Below, piece by piece: positions 29,519-38,492 of a stretch of 64,000 nucleotides of DNA. The translations under genes and the position numbers were made by a program. Each line of letters opens with the position of its first letter. Within the stretch, counting starts at the first letter, position 1. A model generated the notes under the pieces. The model worked only from the letters and a program-made list of their open reading frames with translations, was not told where the DNA came from and did not search any database. The DNA comes from Allorhizobium paknamense (GTDB lineage Bacteria > Pseudomonadota > Alphaproteobacteria > Rhizobiales > Rhizobiaceae). Location: NCBI RefSeq assembly GCF_030815125.1, contig NZ_JAUSWH010000008.1, forward strand, positions 124,001 through 188,000, read 5' to 3'.

Positions 29519-30601
29519 ATGGCGACACGGGTCGTTCTTGACAAGGTTTACAAGCGCTATGGCGAGTTGCAGGTCGTTCACGGCATCGATCTCACCATTG
29601 AGCCGGGGGAATTTGCAGTCTTCGTGGGTCCCTCGGGATGCGGGAAATCCACCCTTCTGCGGATGATCGCCGGGCTGGAGGCCATTTCCGGCGGCGCCCT
29701 GCTGCTGGATAATCAACGGATGAACGAGGTGCCCGCCTCGCGGCGCGGCATCGCCATGGTGTTTCAATCCTATGCGCTTTATCCACATATGACCGTCTAT
29801 AAAAATCTGGCTTTCGGGCTGGAAACGGCAGGGATGAAGCGGGCGGAAATTGAGCCGCGTGTGGCGCGGGCGGCGGAAATTCTGAAAATCGGTCCGCTTT
29901 TGCAGCGCAAGCCGAAGCAGCTGTCCGGTGGTCAGCGCCAGCGTGTGGCCATCGGCCGGGCTATTGTGCGCGAGCCGAATATTTTTCTCTTCGATGAACC
30001 GCTCTCCAATCTCGATGCGGAATTACGGGTGCAGATGCGGGTGGAAATTTCCAAGCTGCATCAACGTCTCGGCAATACGATGATCTATGTGACCCATGAT
30101 CAGGTGGAGGCTATGACCATGGCCGACAAGATCGTGGTGCTGAATGGCGGGCGCATCGAGCAGGTGGGCGCGCCGCTTGAGCTGTATAACCGGCCCGCCA
30201 ATATGTTCGTGGCGGGCTTTGTCGGCTCGCCGCGCATGAATTTTCTGGAGGGTCGTGTCGAGGCTGACGCCGAGGGCGGGCTGAAACTGAGCATGGGAGA
30301 GGTGTCACTGCCCTTGCCGCAAGGCATGTCCGGGCTGCAGGCGGGTGAAAGCATTCACCTCGGCGCGAGGCCTGAACATATCGTGCTGGGGCAGTCCGGT
30401 CTGTCGCTCGGCGAGGCGCGGGTCGATCTGGTCGAGCAACTGGGTGGGCAGACCATTCTCTATGTTACGACCGCCTCCAGCCAGCCGCTTGCCGTGGCCT
30501 TGCAGGATCAGCAGGCCATTCGGGCCGGGGAGCGGGTGCCCCTGACCATTGATCCCAATCGCTGCCATATCTTCAAAGCCGATGGAAGGCGGCTGGGTTG
30601 A
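29519..30601 (+). CDS. ABC sugar importer ATPase (UgpC/MalK type)
   Basis: 360 residues. I chose the ATG at 29519 because CAGGGAGG lies just before it and it gives the family N-terminus [15 protein letters not shown]; an ATG at 29477 overlapping the preceding stop adds 14 residues. Walker [10 protein letters not shown], signature [16 protein letters not shown], Walker [13 protein letters not shown] and the His-loop [17 protein letters not shown] are present, followed by a C-terminal TOBE regulatory domain (LGARPEHI). It powers the permeases encoded upstream. A very strong hairpin follows the stop. Confidence 0.93.
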   Translation: MATRVVLDKVYKRYGELQVVHGIDLTIEPGEFAVFVGPSGCGKSTLLRMIAGLEAISGGALLLDNQRMNEVPASRRGIAMVFQSYALYPHMTVYKNLAFGLETAGMKRAEIEPRVARAAEILKIGPLLQRKPKQLSGGQRQRVAIGRAIVREPNIFLFDEPLSNLDAELRVQMRVEISKLHQRLGNTMIYVTHDQVEAMTMADKIVVLNGGRIEQVGAPLELYNRPANMFVAGFVGSPRMNFLEGRVEADAEGGLKLSMGEVSLPLPQGMSGLQAGESIHLGARPEHIVLGQSGLSLGEARVDLVEQLGGQTILYVTTASSQPLAVALQDQQAIRAGERVPLTIDPNRCHIFKADGRRLG

Positions 30602-30605
30602 GATA

Positions 30606-30660
30606 TTACAGCGACCTTTGTGCGCCAAATATGGCGCACAAAGGTCGCTGTAACACTTTT
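30606..30660 (+). terminator. Long perfect hairpin, terminator of the ABC operon
   Basis: A 22-bp perfectly paired stem (30606-30627 with 30632-30653) and a four-base AATA loop, followed seven bases later by TTTT. It begins five bases after the stop codon. The stem is unusually long for an intrinsic terminator. Confidence 0.8.
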
Positions 30661-30666
30661 AATCTG

Positions 30667-30714
30667 CTGCATAATTTTCACCTTAAATCGATTCCGATTT
30701 AAGGAATTATGCAG
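30667..30714. repeat. Palindromic intergenic element, copy A
   Basis: 48 bases: outer arms CTGCATAATT / AATTATGCAG and inner arms CCTTAAATCG / CGATTTAAGG around ATTC. The right arm CCGATTTAAGGAATTATGC recurs at 54033-54051. It resembles the dispersed mosaic palindromes (RIME-like) of rhizobia; I assign the family from memory. Confidence 0.75.
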
Positions 30715-30903
30715 TAACGGCCCTGACGGGTTTTCCGGGGGCGACGGTAGAGCCGACCGCGAAAGCGGCTCTTGAAGAACAAATTTGCTCCTCCGGCCCG
30801 TGATTATAGAACAGTAATTTTGTAGAAAATATTGACCTTCCGCCTTCTTCACGTCACACTGGTTAACACTCGCAACAATGCGTGAAGAGCAGGAGGAATG
30901 GAA

Positions 30904-31089
30904 ATGGTGATTGCAGCCAACTTGTTTTCCTTCGATCTCTTCGGCCTGACACGCCGCAAGGGGGATGATGCTGGCAAGGAGCAGAAACCGGCTTCGGTTT
31001 CGTCTGAAACCCGGCAGAGTGATAGAGATGACGTGAAGCTGGGCGAGGCCCAGGGCATTTTCTATTTTGGTCTTTTTCCCGTTCTTTAA
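30904..31089 (+). CDS. Small hypothetical protein with strong ribosome binding site
   Basis: 61 residues (MVIAANLFSFDLFGLTRRKGDDAGKEQKPASV...). GCAGGAGG stands six to seven bases before this ATG; another ATG at 30898 is too close to it. The N-terminus is hydrophobic and the middle is highly charged and polar. There is no recognised family. It ends ten bases before a second tiny gene that also has a strong site, so the two look like a translated pair. Confidence 0.5.
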   Translation: MVIAANLFSFDLFGLTRRKGDDAGKEQKPASVSSETRQSDRDDVKLGEAQGIFYFGLFPVL

Positions 31090-31099
31090 GGAGGCAAAG

Positions 31100-31249
31100 A
31101 TGAGCACATTGCTTCGTTCTTCGCCGCGTGGCGACAGCCATTTCGTACACCAGCACCAGGGGGCATTGCGCGGTCTTGCGCAGAAACTGCCGATCATCGC
31201 TTGTGCTGCGGCTTTTCTCTTCGTGATCGTCGCGCTGTTTGCGCTTTGA
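31100..31249 (+). CDS. Small single-span membrane protein
   Basis: 49 residues. AAGGAGG is placed five bases before the ATG at 31100, a near-ideal ribosome binding site. The protein has a polar, His-containing head (HFVHQHQGALRGLAQK) and a C-terminal membrane anchor (LPIIACAAAFLFVIVALFAL). No family is recognised; it follows the small gene at 30904 in the same strand. Confidence 0.55.
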   Translation: MSTLLRSSPRGDSHFVHQHQGALRGLAQKLPIIACAAAFLFVIVALFAL

Positions 31250-31354
31250 TCGGTGGGGAGGCACGGCAAGCCTCCCCGTAAGCTCTAACGACTTGTTTTT
31301 ACGCCTTTCCGGACGGAAAACCGGATTCCACCTTCCTGGAAATGTTATGGAAAT

Positions 31355-31861
31355 TCAAAGAGTGTGGTAGCCCCGTTGAAAATAGATCAGCGGGGCATTT
31401 TCATGGGTGTGAATGGCCAGAACCTGCGCGATAAGAATATCGTGGGTGCCGCCATCGACCATACGTTCGATGCGACAATCGAAGCTGGCGAGTGCATCGC
31501 TGAGAATGGGGCAGCCGGTATCTCCGCTTTCCCACGTTCCGGTCGCAAAGCGCTCCTGCATTGGCGTCTTCCCGCCGAACACCTGCGATACCGGCTGGTG
31601 CTGCTGGCCGAGTACGTTCACCGCAATGATGCCGTTCGCCTTGACCGCCGCGTAGGCGGATGACCCCTTGTTGAGGCAGACAAGCAGCGTAGGCGGCGTG
31701 TCGGATACGCTGCAGACGGCGGTGGCGGCAAAGCCAGCACGGCCTGCCTCGCCATCGGTGGTGACAATGGTCACGGCGGCGGCGAGATTGGCCATCGCCT
31801 CGCGATAGGCGGCACGGGCCTGTTCGGCTTCGGTTATCATGTCGTCACTGCGGGCCAGCAT
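31355..31861 (-). CDS. rutF: Flavin reductase RutF
   Basis: 168 residues of the flavin-reductase-like family: YREAMANLAAAVTIVTTDG, AGFAATAVCSVSDTPPTLLVCLN, GIIAVNVLG and the C-terminal HTHENAPLIYFQRGYH. It supplies reduced FMN to the RutA monooxygenase. AGGAG stands before the ATG, 17 bases after rutD. It is the last gene of the rut operon here; rutE and rutG do not follow within the sequence to the next gene. Confidence 0.92.
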   Translation of the reverse strand: MLARSDDMITEAEQARAAYREAMANLAAAVTIVTTDGEAGRAGFAATAVCSVSDTPPTLLVCLNKGSSAYAAVKANGIIAVNVLGQQHQPVSQVFGGKTPMQERFATGTWESGDTGCPILSDALASFDCRIERMVDGGTHDILIAQVLAIHTHENAPLIYFQRGYHTL

Positions 31862-31878
31862 GCTCGCTTCTCCTGTTT

Positions 31879-32643
31879 CTACCGTCTCAAAAAATCAACG
31901 ACAGTTTTGTTGAACGTTTCCGGATGGACGACATTGACGGCATGGCCGCCACTTTCCATCAGCTCAAGCGTCGCATCTGGCAGGCCTTCGGCCAGACGCA
32001 GCGATCTTTGATAGGGAACGAGCAGATCGTCCCGGGTAGCCAGCACGAGGGTGCGTGTGCTGATCGCGCCCAGCCGATCATCCACATTGAAAGCGCGAAG
32101 CGCTGCGATGCGGCGGCGGATATTGGTCTCGCCCTGGAAGTGCGCAAGACCATGGGCTTCTTCCTGTGCCAGCCGTTCGGTTTGCTCGCTCATCCACCAT
32201 GCCGGATAGAGAAAAAGCGGCTGCGCTTTCAGAAAGGCAGGAATACCTGATTTTTCAAGCAGTTCCAGCCGGATATCGAAGCAGCGGCCCGAATGTGGAT
32301 CGGCCTTGCTCCAGGCATTGATCAGCACCAGGCTTTCCAGGCGCTCCGGGCAGCGCAAGGCGAGGTCGAGACCGATCAACCCGCCCAGCGCATGGCCCAT
32401 GAGGTGAAAGCTGGACAGGCCAAGCGTGTCGGCAATCTCCAGCACATCCTCCGCCATGGCGCGGATGCCGCCGTCTGGCGGCACCTCGCCGCCGGTTCTG
32501 CCGCAGCCGCGATGATCATAGGTGATAACGCGAAAATGGGGCGTCAGCGCCTGCAATTGCGCGGCCCAGTAACCGGCGGAGCCGCCGAGCCCGGAGGAGA
32601 GGATCAGCGCCGGGCCGTTTTCGCCATGAACGTCGTAATGCAT
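31879..32643 (-). CDS. rutD: Aminoacrylate hydrolase-type alpha/beta protein RutD
   Basis: 254 residues with an alpha/beta-hydrolase fold: LSSGLGGSAGYWAAQL, ITYDHRGCGRTGG, QPLFLYPAWW and GGHAVNVVHPE. In the nucleophile elbow it reads GHALGG, with Ala instead of Ser. E. coli RutD has the same change, so this is a family trait rather than a defect. RutD accelerates breakdown of 3-aminoacrylate to malonic semialdehyde and ammonia. It sits 13 bases after rutC. Confidence 0.92.
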   Translation of the reverse strand: MHYDVHGENGPALILSSGLGGSAGYWAAQLQALTPHFRVITYDHRGCGRTGGEVPPDGGIRAMAEDVLEIADTLGLSSFHLMGHALGGLIGLDLALRCPERLESLVLINAWSKADPHSGRCFDIRLELLEKSGIPAFLKAQPLFLYPAWWMSEQTERLAQEEAHGLAHFQGETNIRRRIAALRAFNVDDRLGAISTRTLVLATRDDLLVPYQRSLRLAEGLPDATLELMESGGHAVNVVHPETFNKTVVDFLRR

Positions 32644-32656
32644 CGATCATCCAGGC

Positions 32657-33046
32657 TCAGGCTTTGCCGATATGGGCGACGGTGGCAATTTCCACCAGCG
32701 CATCCGGCTTGACGAGGCCGCATTGCACGCAATAGCGTGCCGGCTTGTCGCCGGGGAAATATTCGGCATAGATCTTGTTGATGGCCTGGTAGTTGGCCCA
32801 GTCGGTGAGGAAGATGTGGTTCATGGTCACATCCTCCATCGTGCCGCCCGCCGTTTCGATCACCGATTTGATGAGTTCCAGCACATGCCGGGTCTGGGCA
32901 GCGGCATCGCCGACATGCACGACATCATTGTTCTTGTCGAAGGGCAGCGTGCCGGAGACGTAGAGCACGCCATCGGCAAGGGCACCGGGGGAATAGGGGG
33001 CGATGGGCTTTTGCGTGCCTTCAGGAACGATAATGGTCTTGGGCAT
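32657..33046 (-). CDS. rutC: RidA/YjgF family 3-aminoacrylate deaminase RutC
   Basis: 129 residues from the ATG at 33046, after AAGGATC. RidA-family features are [22 protein letters not shown], the trimer-interface [22 protein letters not shown] and the Arg/Cys of [17 protein letters not shown]. The longer in-frame reading upstream overlaps the rutB end and lacks any family match. RutC acts on aminoacrylate released by RutB. Confidence 0.93.
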   Translation of the reverse strand: MPKTIIVPEGTQKPIAPYSPGALADGVLYVSGTLPFDKNNDVVHVGDAAAQTRHVLELIKSVIETAGGTMEDVTMNHIFLTDWANYQAINKIYAEYFPGDKPARYCVQCGLVKPDALVEIATVAHIGKA

Positions 33047-33086
33047 GGAAGATCCTTTCGAAGAATGAGAGCGGAATGGGACGCGA

Positions 33087-33824
33087 TCAGGCCGGAGCGG
33101 CCTGACCGATGGCGCCGCAGAAATCATTGACGGTGGAAACCCAGCCGAAGAATTTCTCGACATTATAGACTGTGGCCTGCTGGATATAATCCGGGCCGAG
33201 ATGGTGGGTGGCGTCTTCCAGCATCACGCCGAAATATTCGAGATGGAAGGCATCCCGGAGCGAGCTTTCCACGCAGACATTGGTGGCAATGCCGACAAAG
33301 ACGAGATTGCGAATGCCGCGCGCGCGCAGCACGCTGTCCATATTGGTGTTGAAAAAGCCGGAATAGCGGGTTTTCGGCACCAGAATGTCACCGGGTTTCG
33401 GCTGAAGTTCATCGACAATCGCATAATCCCAGGTGCCCTTGGCCAGAAGCTGCCCCTGAAGCTCGGGCCGCGCCCGCATGGTTTTAAGCGCGTTCGACTT
33501 ATGCCAGTTGGGGGAGCCGGGGCCGCCTGCTTCGATATAATCCTTGTCCCAGCCATTCTGGAAATAGACCACCAGCACGCCTGCGGCGCGGGCGGCATCC
33601 AGCGTCTTGCGGATGTTGGAGATGGTGGATTTCGCGCCGGAAATATCAAAGCCCGCCAGATCCACGTAACCGCCTTCGGTGGAATAGGCGTTTTGCATAT
33701 CCACCACCACCACGGCTGTTTCGCTGGGCTTGAGGGTAATCGGTTCGGGTCTTGCGGGCAGCGTTACGCTGGCCGCATGATCGGGACGAGGCTGATAGCC
33801 GGCGGCAGTCACAGGCGTGCTCAT
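33087..33824 (-). CDS. rutB: Ureidoacrylate amidohydrolase RutB
   Basis: 245 residues of the isochorismatase-like cysteine hydrolase fold. The catalytic triad is visible: Asp in [15 protein letters not shown], Lys in [15 protein letters not shown] and Cys in [16 protein letters not shown]. It hydrolyses (peroxy)ureidoacrylate to aminoacrylate, carbon dioxide and ammonia. Its ATG overlaps the rutA stop by four bases. Confidence 0.95.
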   Translation of the reverse strand: MSTPVTAAGYQPRPDHAASVTLPARPEPITLKPSETAVVVVDMQNAYSTEGGYVDLAGFDISGAKSTISNIRKTLDAARAAGVLVVYFQNGWDKDYIEAGGPGSPNWHKSNALKTMRARPELQGQLLAKGTWDYAIVDELQPKPGDILVPKTRYSGFFNTNMDSVLRARGIRNLVFVGIATNVCVESSLRDAFHLEYFGVMLEDATHHLGPDYIQQATVYNVEKFFGWVSTVNDFCGAIGQAAPA

Positions 33825-34912
33825 TCAGCGGCCTCCAGCGCAGGCTTGATGTGCTGGCGGCTCTTCATCAGCGGCTGGACATATTTGCCAAACTTCTCGA
33901 TGCCTTCCACGAAATCGTCAAAAGTCAGCATGACGCCGCCAGTGCCGGGCACTTCGCTCATTTCGTCCAGCATGGCCGCAACTTCCGCATAGGAGCCGAT
34001 GATCGTTCCCATGTTGATATTGACGGCGGAAACCGGGTTCGACATGTGGCGGACATTGGTGTCCGAACCGGATTTCGTATCGGCAGCACTTTGCAGGCCA
34101 AGCCATTTGATGGCTTCCTCATCGGCGCCCACTTTATAATGCTCCCACTTGGCCCACGCCGCTTCGGATGTCTCTTCCGCCAGCACCATGGTCAGCACGA
34201 ATGAGCGCACATCGCGGCCCGTTTTCTCGGTGGCGGCCAGCAGGCGCTGGTTGGTGGGCGCAAAGGCCTTCGGTGTGTTGACGCCAACGCCGAAGCAGAA
34301 GCTGTAATCGGCAAAGGTGGCGGAGAAGGCGAGGCCCTTGTCGGAAGAGCCTGCGCAGATCAGCTTCACATCCCCTTCCGGCACCGGCTTCATCCGGCAG
34401 TCGTCCATGGTGAAATGCTTGCCCTTGAGATCGGAAACGCCCGTCGTCAGCAACTCCTTCAGCACGGTCGTATATTCCGAGAGGTATTCGTAGCGATCGC
34501 CGAAATAGTCGTCGCCCGGCCACAGACCCATCTGGCTATATTCAGGACGTTGCCAGCCGGTGACGAGATTGACGCCAAACCGGCCGCCGGAGATGGAATC
34601 GATGGTGGTTGCCATGCGCGCAACGATGGCTGGCGGCATGACCAGCGTGGCCGCCGTGCCAAACAGCTTGATCTTGGAGGTGACGGCGGCAAGGCCTGCC
34701 ATCAGGGTGAAGGATTCCAGATTGTAATCCCAGAATTCCGTCTTGCCGCCAAAGCCGCGCAGCTTGATCATGGAAAGCGCAAAATCGAATCCGTATTTCT
34801 CGGCTCGTAGCGTGATTTCCTTGTTGAGTTCGAAACTCGGCTTGTACTGCGGCGCATTTTCGGAAATGAGCCAGCCATTATTGCCGATGGGAATGAAAAC
34901 GCCGATTTCCAT
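33821..34912 (-). CDS. rutA: Pyrimidine monooxygenase RutA
   Basis: 363 residues from the ATG at 34912, which follows CAGGAG; the family N-terminus [17 protein letters not shown] begins there. It is a luciferase-like flavin monooxygenase: [41 protein letters not shown] and [15 protein letters not shown]. It opens the uracil ring between N3 and C4 using reduced FMN from RutF. It is the first gene of rutABCDF and has a sigma-54-type promoter upstream, matching the nitrogen control known for the E. coli rut operon. Confidence 0.96.
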   Translation of the reverse strand: MEIGVFIPIGNNGWLISENAPQYKPSFELNKEITLRAEKYGFDFALSMIKLRGFGGKTEFWDYNLESFTLMAGLAAVTSKIKLFGTAATLVMPPAIVARMATTIDSISGGRFGVNLVTGWQRPEYSQMGLWPGDDYFGDRYEYLSEYTTVLKELLTTGVSDLKGKHFTMDDCRMKPVPEGDVKLICAGSSDKGLAFSATFADYSFCFGVGVNTPKAFAPTNQRLLAATEKTGRDVRSFVLTMVLAEETSEAAWAKWEHYKVGADEEAIKWLGLQSAADTKSGSDTNVRHMSNPVSAVNINMGTIIGSYAEVAAMLDEMSEVPGTGGVMLTFDDFVEGIEKFGKYVQPLMKSRQHIKPALEAAE

Positions 34913-34965
34913 GTCTTGCTCCTGCCTCTGGTGTGCGGGGCGTGCGCCCGTTTGACAAAAGAGAA

Positions 34966-34980
34966 GCAATGACTGTGCCA
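34966..34980 (-). promoter_or_regulatory. Candidate sigma-54 promoter of the rut operon
   Basis: Minus-strand sequence TGGCAC-AGTCA-TTGC, an exact match to TGGCAC-N5-TTGC with the same spacing as the dctA promoter in this window. It lies 54-68 bases before rutA. I could not find a clear NtrC site in the 230 bases upstream of it. Confidence 0.75.
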
Positions 34981-35210
34981 GTTTGAAAAGTGATGCAAAG
35001 TCAGAGGCTTGGAATTCTGATGGTCAAAAAATTTATCAAAAGGTCAAAAATGAAGGTGGGTTGCGTCATTTTGCCCGTTTTCACGCCGCTCGGGCGGCCA
35101 CGCTGCATGTCGGGCAAGCGGAGGTGAAGGCGTCGTCCCTGGAGCCTGGAATTAACTATTTGAATTTATGAAGAAAGGATTGCCTTTAGGCAAAGGAAGA
35201 GTGTGCCCGC

Positions 35211-36131
35211 TTATTGGGCAGGGCGAGCAGATGTCTTTAATCCCAGCAGTGCGGCGCCCATCAGGCCGGGTTCGATCCGGCATTCGGCGGGTACGACAAG
35301 CGGGCGCTGGAACTGCCGTAAAATGCGCCGGCGCACGGCCTGATCGATGGAGGCTACCAAGCCTGTTGCGTTGGAAAGCCCGCCAGCCACCGGAATAATC
35401 GTCGCGCCCGTCAGGTTGACGGTCAGCGCCAAGGGCGCGGCAATAATATCGACAAACACATCGATCGTGCGGCTGGCGGCGCTGTCGCCTTCCGTCCAGC
35501 GCTCAACAATGCTTTCGCTTGTGCGGGCTTCGCCATGCAGATGCTGGTGCAGCCTTTCCAGTCCTCTGGCGCTGCATGTGGCATCAATACAGCCCGCCTG
35601 GCCGCAGCCACAGGCAAAGCGCGGTATGGCTGCGGGCGGATTGCCCGCAAGCGTGGCGGCGATGGGTCCATGCCCCCACTCCCCCGCGAAGCCGCCATCG
35701 GCATTGATCAGGCTGCCATCGATGACCAGGCCGCCGCCCACACCTGTGCCGAGAATGATCCCGAATACGACGCGGTGGCCGCGCGCAGCGCCAAGCCCGG
35801 CTTCCGCCAGCACGAAGCAGTCGGCATCATTGGCAATCAGCACCGGCAGGCCGAGAGCGGTTTCCAGATCCTGTTTGAGCGGCCTGCCATGGATACAGGG
35901 GATATTGGCGACCACGGTATTTTGGGTATCCGGATCGATGATGCCGCAGATGGAAATGGCCACACAGTCCGGCTTTTCATCGGCCTGATCGATTACGGAT
36001 TGCAGGGCGGACACAAAGGCTGCGAAATCCTGCGTCGGGGTGGGCAGCCGGGGCAGGGGGCGAATGTCGTCGGGTGAAAAGGCGAGCGCCCCTTTGATGG
36101 CCGTGCCGCCAATGTCGAAACAGACGATCAT
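35211..36131 (-). CDS. ROK family N-acetylhexosamine kinase
   Basis: 306 residues. The ATP-binding DIGGTAIKGAL, the active-site GTGVGGGLVIDG and the ROK zinc motif CGCGQAGCIDATCSARGLERL are present. E-W-G-H-x (GEWGHG) around the catalytic region supports a GlcNAc or ManNAc kinase. It overlaps nagA by four bases and is the last gene of gntR-nagA-kinase. The expected product, GlcNAc-6-phosphate, is the substrate of the neighbouring NagA. Confidence 0.88.
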   Translation of the reverse strand: MIVCFDIGGTAIKGALAFSPDDIRPLPRLPTPTQDFAAFVSALQSVIDQADEKPDCVAISICGIIDPDTQNTVVANIPCIHGRPLKQDLETALGLPVLIANDADCFVLAEAGLGAARGHRVVFGIILGTGVGGGLVIDGSLINADGGFAGEWGHGPIAATLAGNPPAAIPRFACGCGQAGCIDATCSARGLERLHQHLHGEARTSESIVERWTEGDSAASRTIDVFVDIIAAPLALTVNLTGATIIPVAGGLSNATGLVASIDQAVRRRILRQFQRPLVVPAECRIEPGLMGAALLGLKTSARPAQ

Positions 36132-37315
36132 GATCTTTTCGCCTCATACACGCAGCGTCCGCCGATCCAGGTGGCCGTCAATTCAAGCTTCGGGGTGAGA
36201 AACAGGAAATCGGCATCCTTGCCGGGAAGGAGAGCGCCCTTGCTGGCCGCTCCGATTGCCTCTGCGGGATGGAGGCTTGCCATATTAAGGGCCTCCGGCA
36301 ACGGCACGCCAAGCTTTTCCGTGACGAAGCGCAGGCAGGCGAGCATGTCGATATCGGCTCCGGCCAGCGTCCCATCGGCCAGCGTCAACCGGCCATTGCG
36401 ACGGTAGACCATGCGGCCGTTCAGTTCGAAGCTTTCATCATCCACGCCAATGGTGCTCATGGAATCGGTAACGAGGAAAATCCGTCCCGGCCCTCTCTTT
36501 GCCCGCAGCGCCAGCGTCATGCAGGCAGGATCGACGTGAAAACCATCGGCAATCAGACCGCAGGAAAGCTCCGGCAGGAAAAGACCCGCGCCAACCAATC
36601 CCGGCTCTCGATTGGTCAACTGGCTCATGGCGTTGAACAGGTGGGTGACGATGCTGGCCCCGGCGGCCACATAGTCGCGAAAGGTCTCGAAGCGTTCATC
36701 CGTATGACCGAGGCTGACGACATAGCCCGCCTCGCTCAGAGCCCGCACCTGCGCGGTGGTGACGCTTTCGGGTGCGATGGTGGTGAGCGCATAACCAAAC
36801 TGCCCGGCCTGATCGAGAAGGAAAGCGAGATCCTCCTCCGTCATCCTGCGGATCAGGGCCGGGTCGTGCGTGCCTTTGCGGGCAAGGGAAAGATGTGGCC
36901 CTTCGAGGTGCAGGCCCAGATAGCCTGGAACCTGCGCTTTCAGGGCCTCACAGCCGGCCTGCAAGGCTTCTGGCAGAATGTCGGGCCTGTCAGTGATCAG
37001 GGTCGGGAGCAGCGCCGTGGTTCCGAAGCGGGCGTGGGCGGCGCAGATGCGCCGAATGGCTCCAAGGCTGGTGTCATTGTTCAGGAGAACGCCGCCGCCA
37101 CCATTGACCTGCAAATCCACGAAGCCGGGGACGACGAAGGCGCCGCTCGCATCCACAAGGGCAATGTCGGCGGGTAATGCGCCCTGTTGTATCCGAGCCT
37201 CGATCTTGCCTTCCCTGACCAGTAGGGCCTGCCCTGTTTGAAACTGTGTTCCATCGAAAATCTGCCCGCCTGTGATGGCGTAGGGCGCGCGGATGTCAGG
37301 CAAGGCGTTGTCCAT
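36128..37315 (-). CDS. nagA: N-acetylglucosamine-6-phosphate deacetylase
   Basis: 395 residues, an amidohydrolase-fold TIM barrel. GFVDLQVNGGGGVLLN, LGLHLEGPHLSLARKGTHD, VSLGHTDERFE, THLFNAMSQLTNREPG and LVTDSMSTIG are the metal and substrate motifs of NagA. It converts GlcNAc-6-P to GlcN-6-P and acetate in the cytoplasm. The ATG at 37315 overlaps the gntR stop (TGATG). No glucosamine-6-phosphate deaminase gene is present anywhere in the window. Confidence 0.95.
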   Translation of the reverse strand: MDNALPDIRAPYAITGGQIFDGTQFQTGQALLVREGKIEARIQQGALPADIALVDASGAFVVPGFVDLQVNGGGGVLLNNDTSLGAIRRICAAHARFGTTALLPTLITDRPDILPEALQAGCEALKAQVPGYLGLHLEGPHLSLARKGTHDPALIRRMTEEDLAFLLDQAGQFGYALTTIAPESVTTAQVRALSEAGYVVSLGHTDERFETFRDYVAAGASIVTHLFNAMSQLTNREPGLVGAGLFLPELSCGLIADGFHVDPACMTLALRAKRGPGRIFLVTDSMSTIGVDDESFELNGRMVYRRNGRLTLADGTLAGADIDMLACLRFVTEKLGVPLPEALNMASLHPAEAIGAASKGALLPGKDADFLFLTPKLELTATWIGGRCVYEAKRS

Positions 37316-38064
37316 CAGGATTCCAGAGTCAGTTCGGCCACGAGGTCATACGCGTCATGGCGGTAAAGGGCGCGGGAGACTTCCATGACCCTGCCCGTGT
37401 CGAGATAGGCGATGCGCTGCACGGAAAGGGCCGGCGATCCTGCGGATACGCCGAGTAGCTCCGTCTCGTCATCCTTCAGCAGAACGGCTGAAATGCGCTG
37501 ATTGGCGCGCACCGGGCGGATGCTCCGCTGCCCGAGCAGATGATAGAGTGAGTTTTCCACCGTTTCCGGGTCGGGCAGGAGATCGTCCGGCAGGCTGGTG
37601 CGCTCCAGCGCAATCGGCATGTCGTTCGCGGTGCGGATGCGGATGAGGCGTGCCACCCGCGCCGAACTGCTCAGGCCAAGCGCCATGGTTTCCTCCGGGG
37701 TGGGGAAATGCAGGCCACGCTCCAGCCAATGCGATCCCGCGATCATGCCCCGGCGGCGCATGTCTTCCGAAAAAGAGGTAAGGCGTGTCAGCGGCTGCTG
37801 CATGCGGGGAACGGGCTTGGCGACGAAGGTGCCCGAGCCGCGGCGGCGGACGAGAAGCCCGTCCTCGACCAGATGATCCAGAGCCTTGCGAACCGTGACC
37901 CGGCTGATGTCGGCTGCGTCCGCAATGTCCCGCTCCGGCGGCAAGGCATCGCCGTGGCGCAGTTGGCCGTTGGCCACGGCTTCTTCGATCAGCCGCTTCA
38001 ATTTCACGTAAAGCGGACCGCCTGAACTTGTCTGCAGCCTGTGCAATGGAAGCGTTTGCGTCAT
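37315..38064 (-). CDS. GntR/HutC family transcriptional regulator
   Basis: 249 residues from the ATG at 38064, after AAGGACAGGGC. A winged HTH (LKRLIEEAVANGQLRHGDALPPERDIADAADISRVTVRKALDHLVEDGLLVRRRGSGTFV) is joined to a UTRA ligand-binding domain. Members next to nag genes (NagR, DasR) bind GlcN-6-P or GlcNAc-6-P. Its place at the head of gntR-nagA-kinase, divergent from the ABC operon at 38493, suggests control of both units. Confidence 0.9.
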   Translation of the reverse strand: MTQTLPLHRLQTSSGGPLYVKLKRLIEEAVANGQLRHGDALPPERDIADAADISRVTVRKALDHLVEDGLLVRRRGSGTFVAKPVPRMQQPLTRLTSFSEDMRRRGMIAGSHWLERGLHFPTPEETMALGLSSSARVARLIRIRTANDMPIALERTSLPDDLLPDPETVENSLYHLLGQRSIRPVRANQRISAVLLKDDETELLGVSAGSPALSVQRIAYLDTGRVMEVSRALYRHDAYDLVAELTLES

Positions 38065-38492
38065 GCCCTGTCCTTGCCCCACGGCGTCTTTGGATGCAAC
38101 CGGCATTTTTCGTCCTGTTCGGCGGCAGGCGAGAAGGAAACCGTACCAAGACAATACCAGTTTCCGGCTTTGGTGCAATTGGTTATGTCGTTTTGCCGGA
38201 ATGGCGGTAAAAATGCTGATATTTCAGCGAAAATAGCCCTCTTGATGAAGAATTTCAATTCGTGCTGGACGATTGGCATTTTTTTGGTATGGTTTGTTAA
38301 AACACGTTAAACAGGCTGAAGGCGGCGGGCTGGGTTGCGGTCCATCGACCTGGAGAGATCGAGGGGCAGGCGACAAGGACTAGGGTTTTGAAAATCATTT
38401 TCGCGTTTGGATGCGAATTTGGCCCTGACTTGACGATGCGCTGAAAATTTCTCAGGCTGAAGAAAATAAGTTACAAACAGGGGAAGATATCG
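38065..38492. other. Divergent control region of the amino-sugar genes
   Basis: 428 bases without a credible gene. It holds short repeats that could be GntR operators: TACCA-N6-TACCA at 38144-38159 and a GCTGATATTTCAGC inverted repeat at 38215-38228. A T-rich stretch with GGTATGG lies near 38280. A TTGACG hexamer (about 38429) stands in the 65 bases before the Gfo/Idh gene. I cannot choose a promoter with confidence. Confidence 0.5.

Larger units (their letters stand above)
30602..30903. other. Intergenic region with hairpin terminator and palindromic repeat
   Basis: 302 bases after the ABC operon. In order: the 22-bp hairpin, a palindromic mosaic element, a GC-rich stretch with a GAGCCG..CGGCTC inverted pair (about 30750-30775), and an AT-rich stretch (30800-30840) that probably carries the promoter of the small genes that follow. 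Confidence 0.65.

Noticed and set aside
31879-32643. Loss of the catalytic serine in RutD as a sign of decay
   Set aside because: E. coli RutD also has Ala in the GHALG elbow, so it is a feature of the family.
34981-35060. Two TTGACC words upstream of rutA as a RutR operator
   Set aside because: RutR sites are dyads (TTGACCA-N2-TGGTCAA); here the words are same-direction repeats in an A/T-rich stretch.
38144-38159. TACCA-N6-TACCA as the operator of the GntR regulator
   Set aside because: It is a direct rather than inverted repeat and does not match the dyads known for NagR or DasR, so I only mention it in the region entry.
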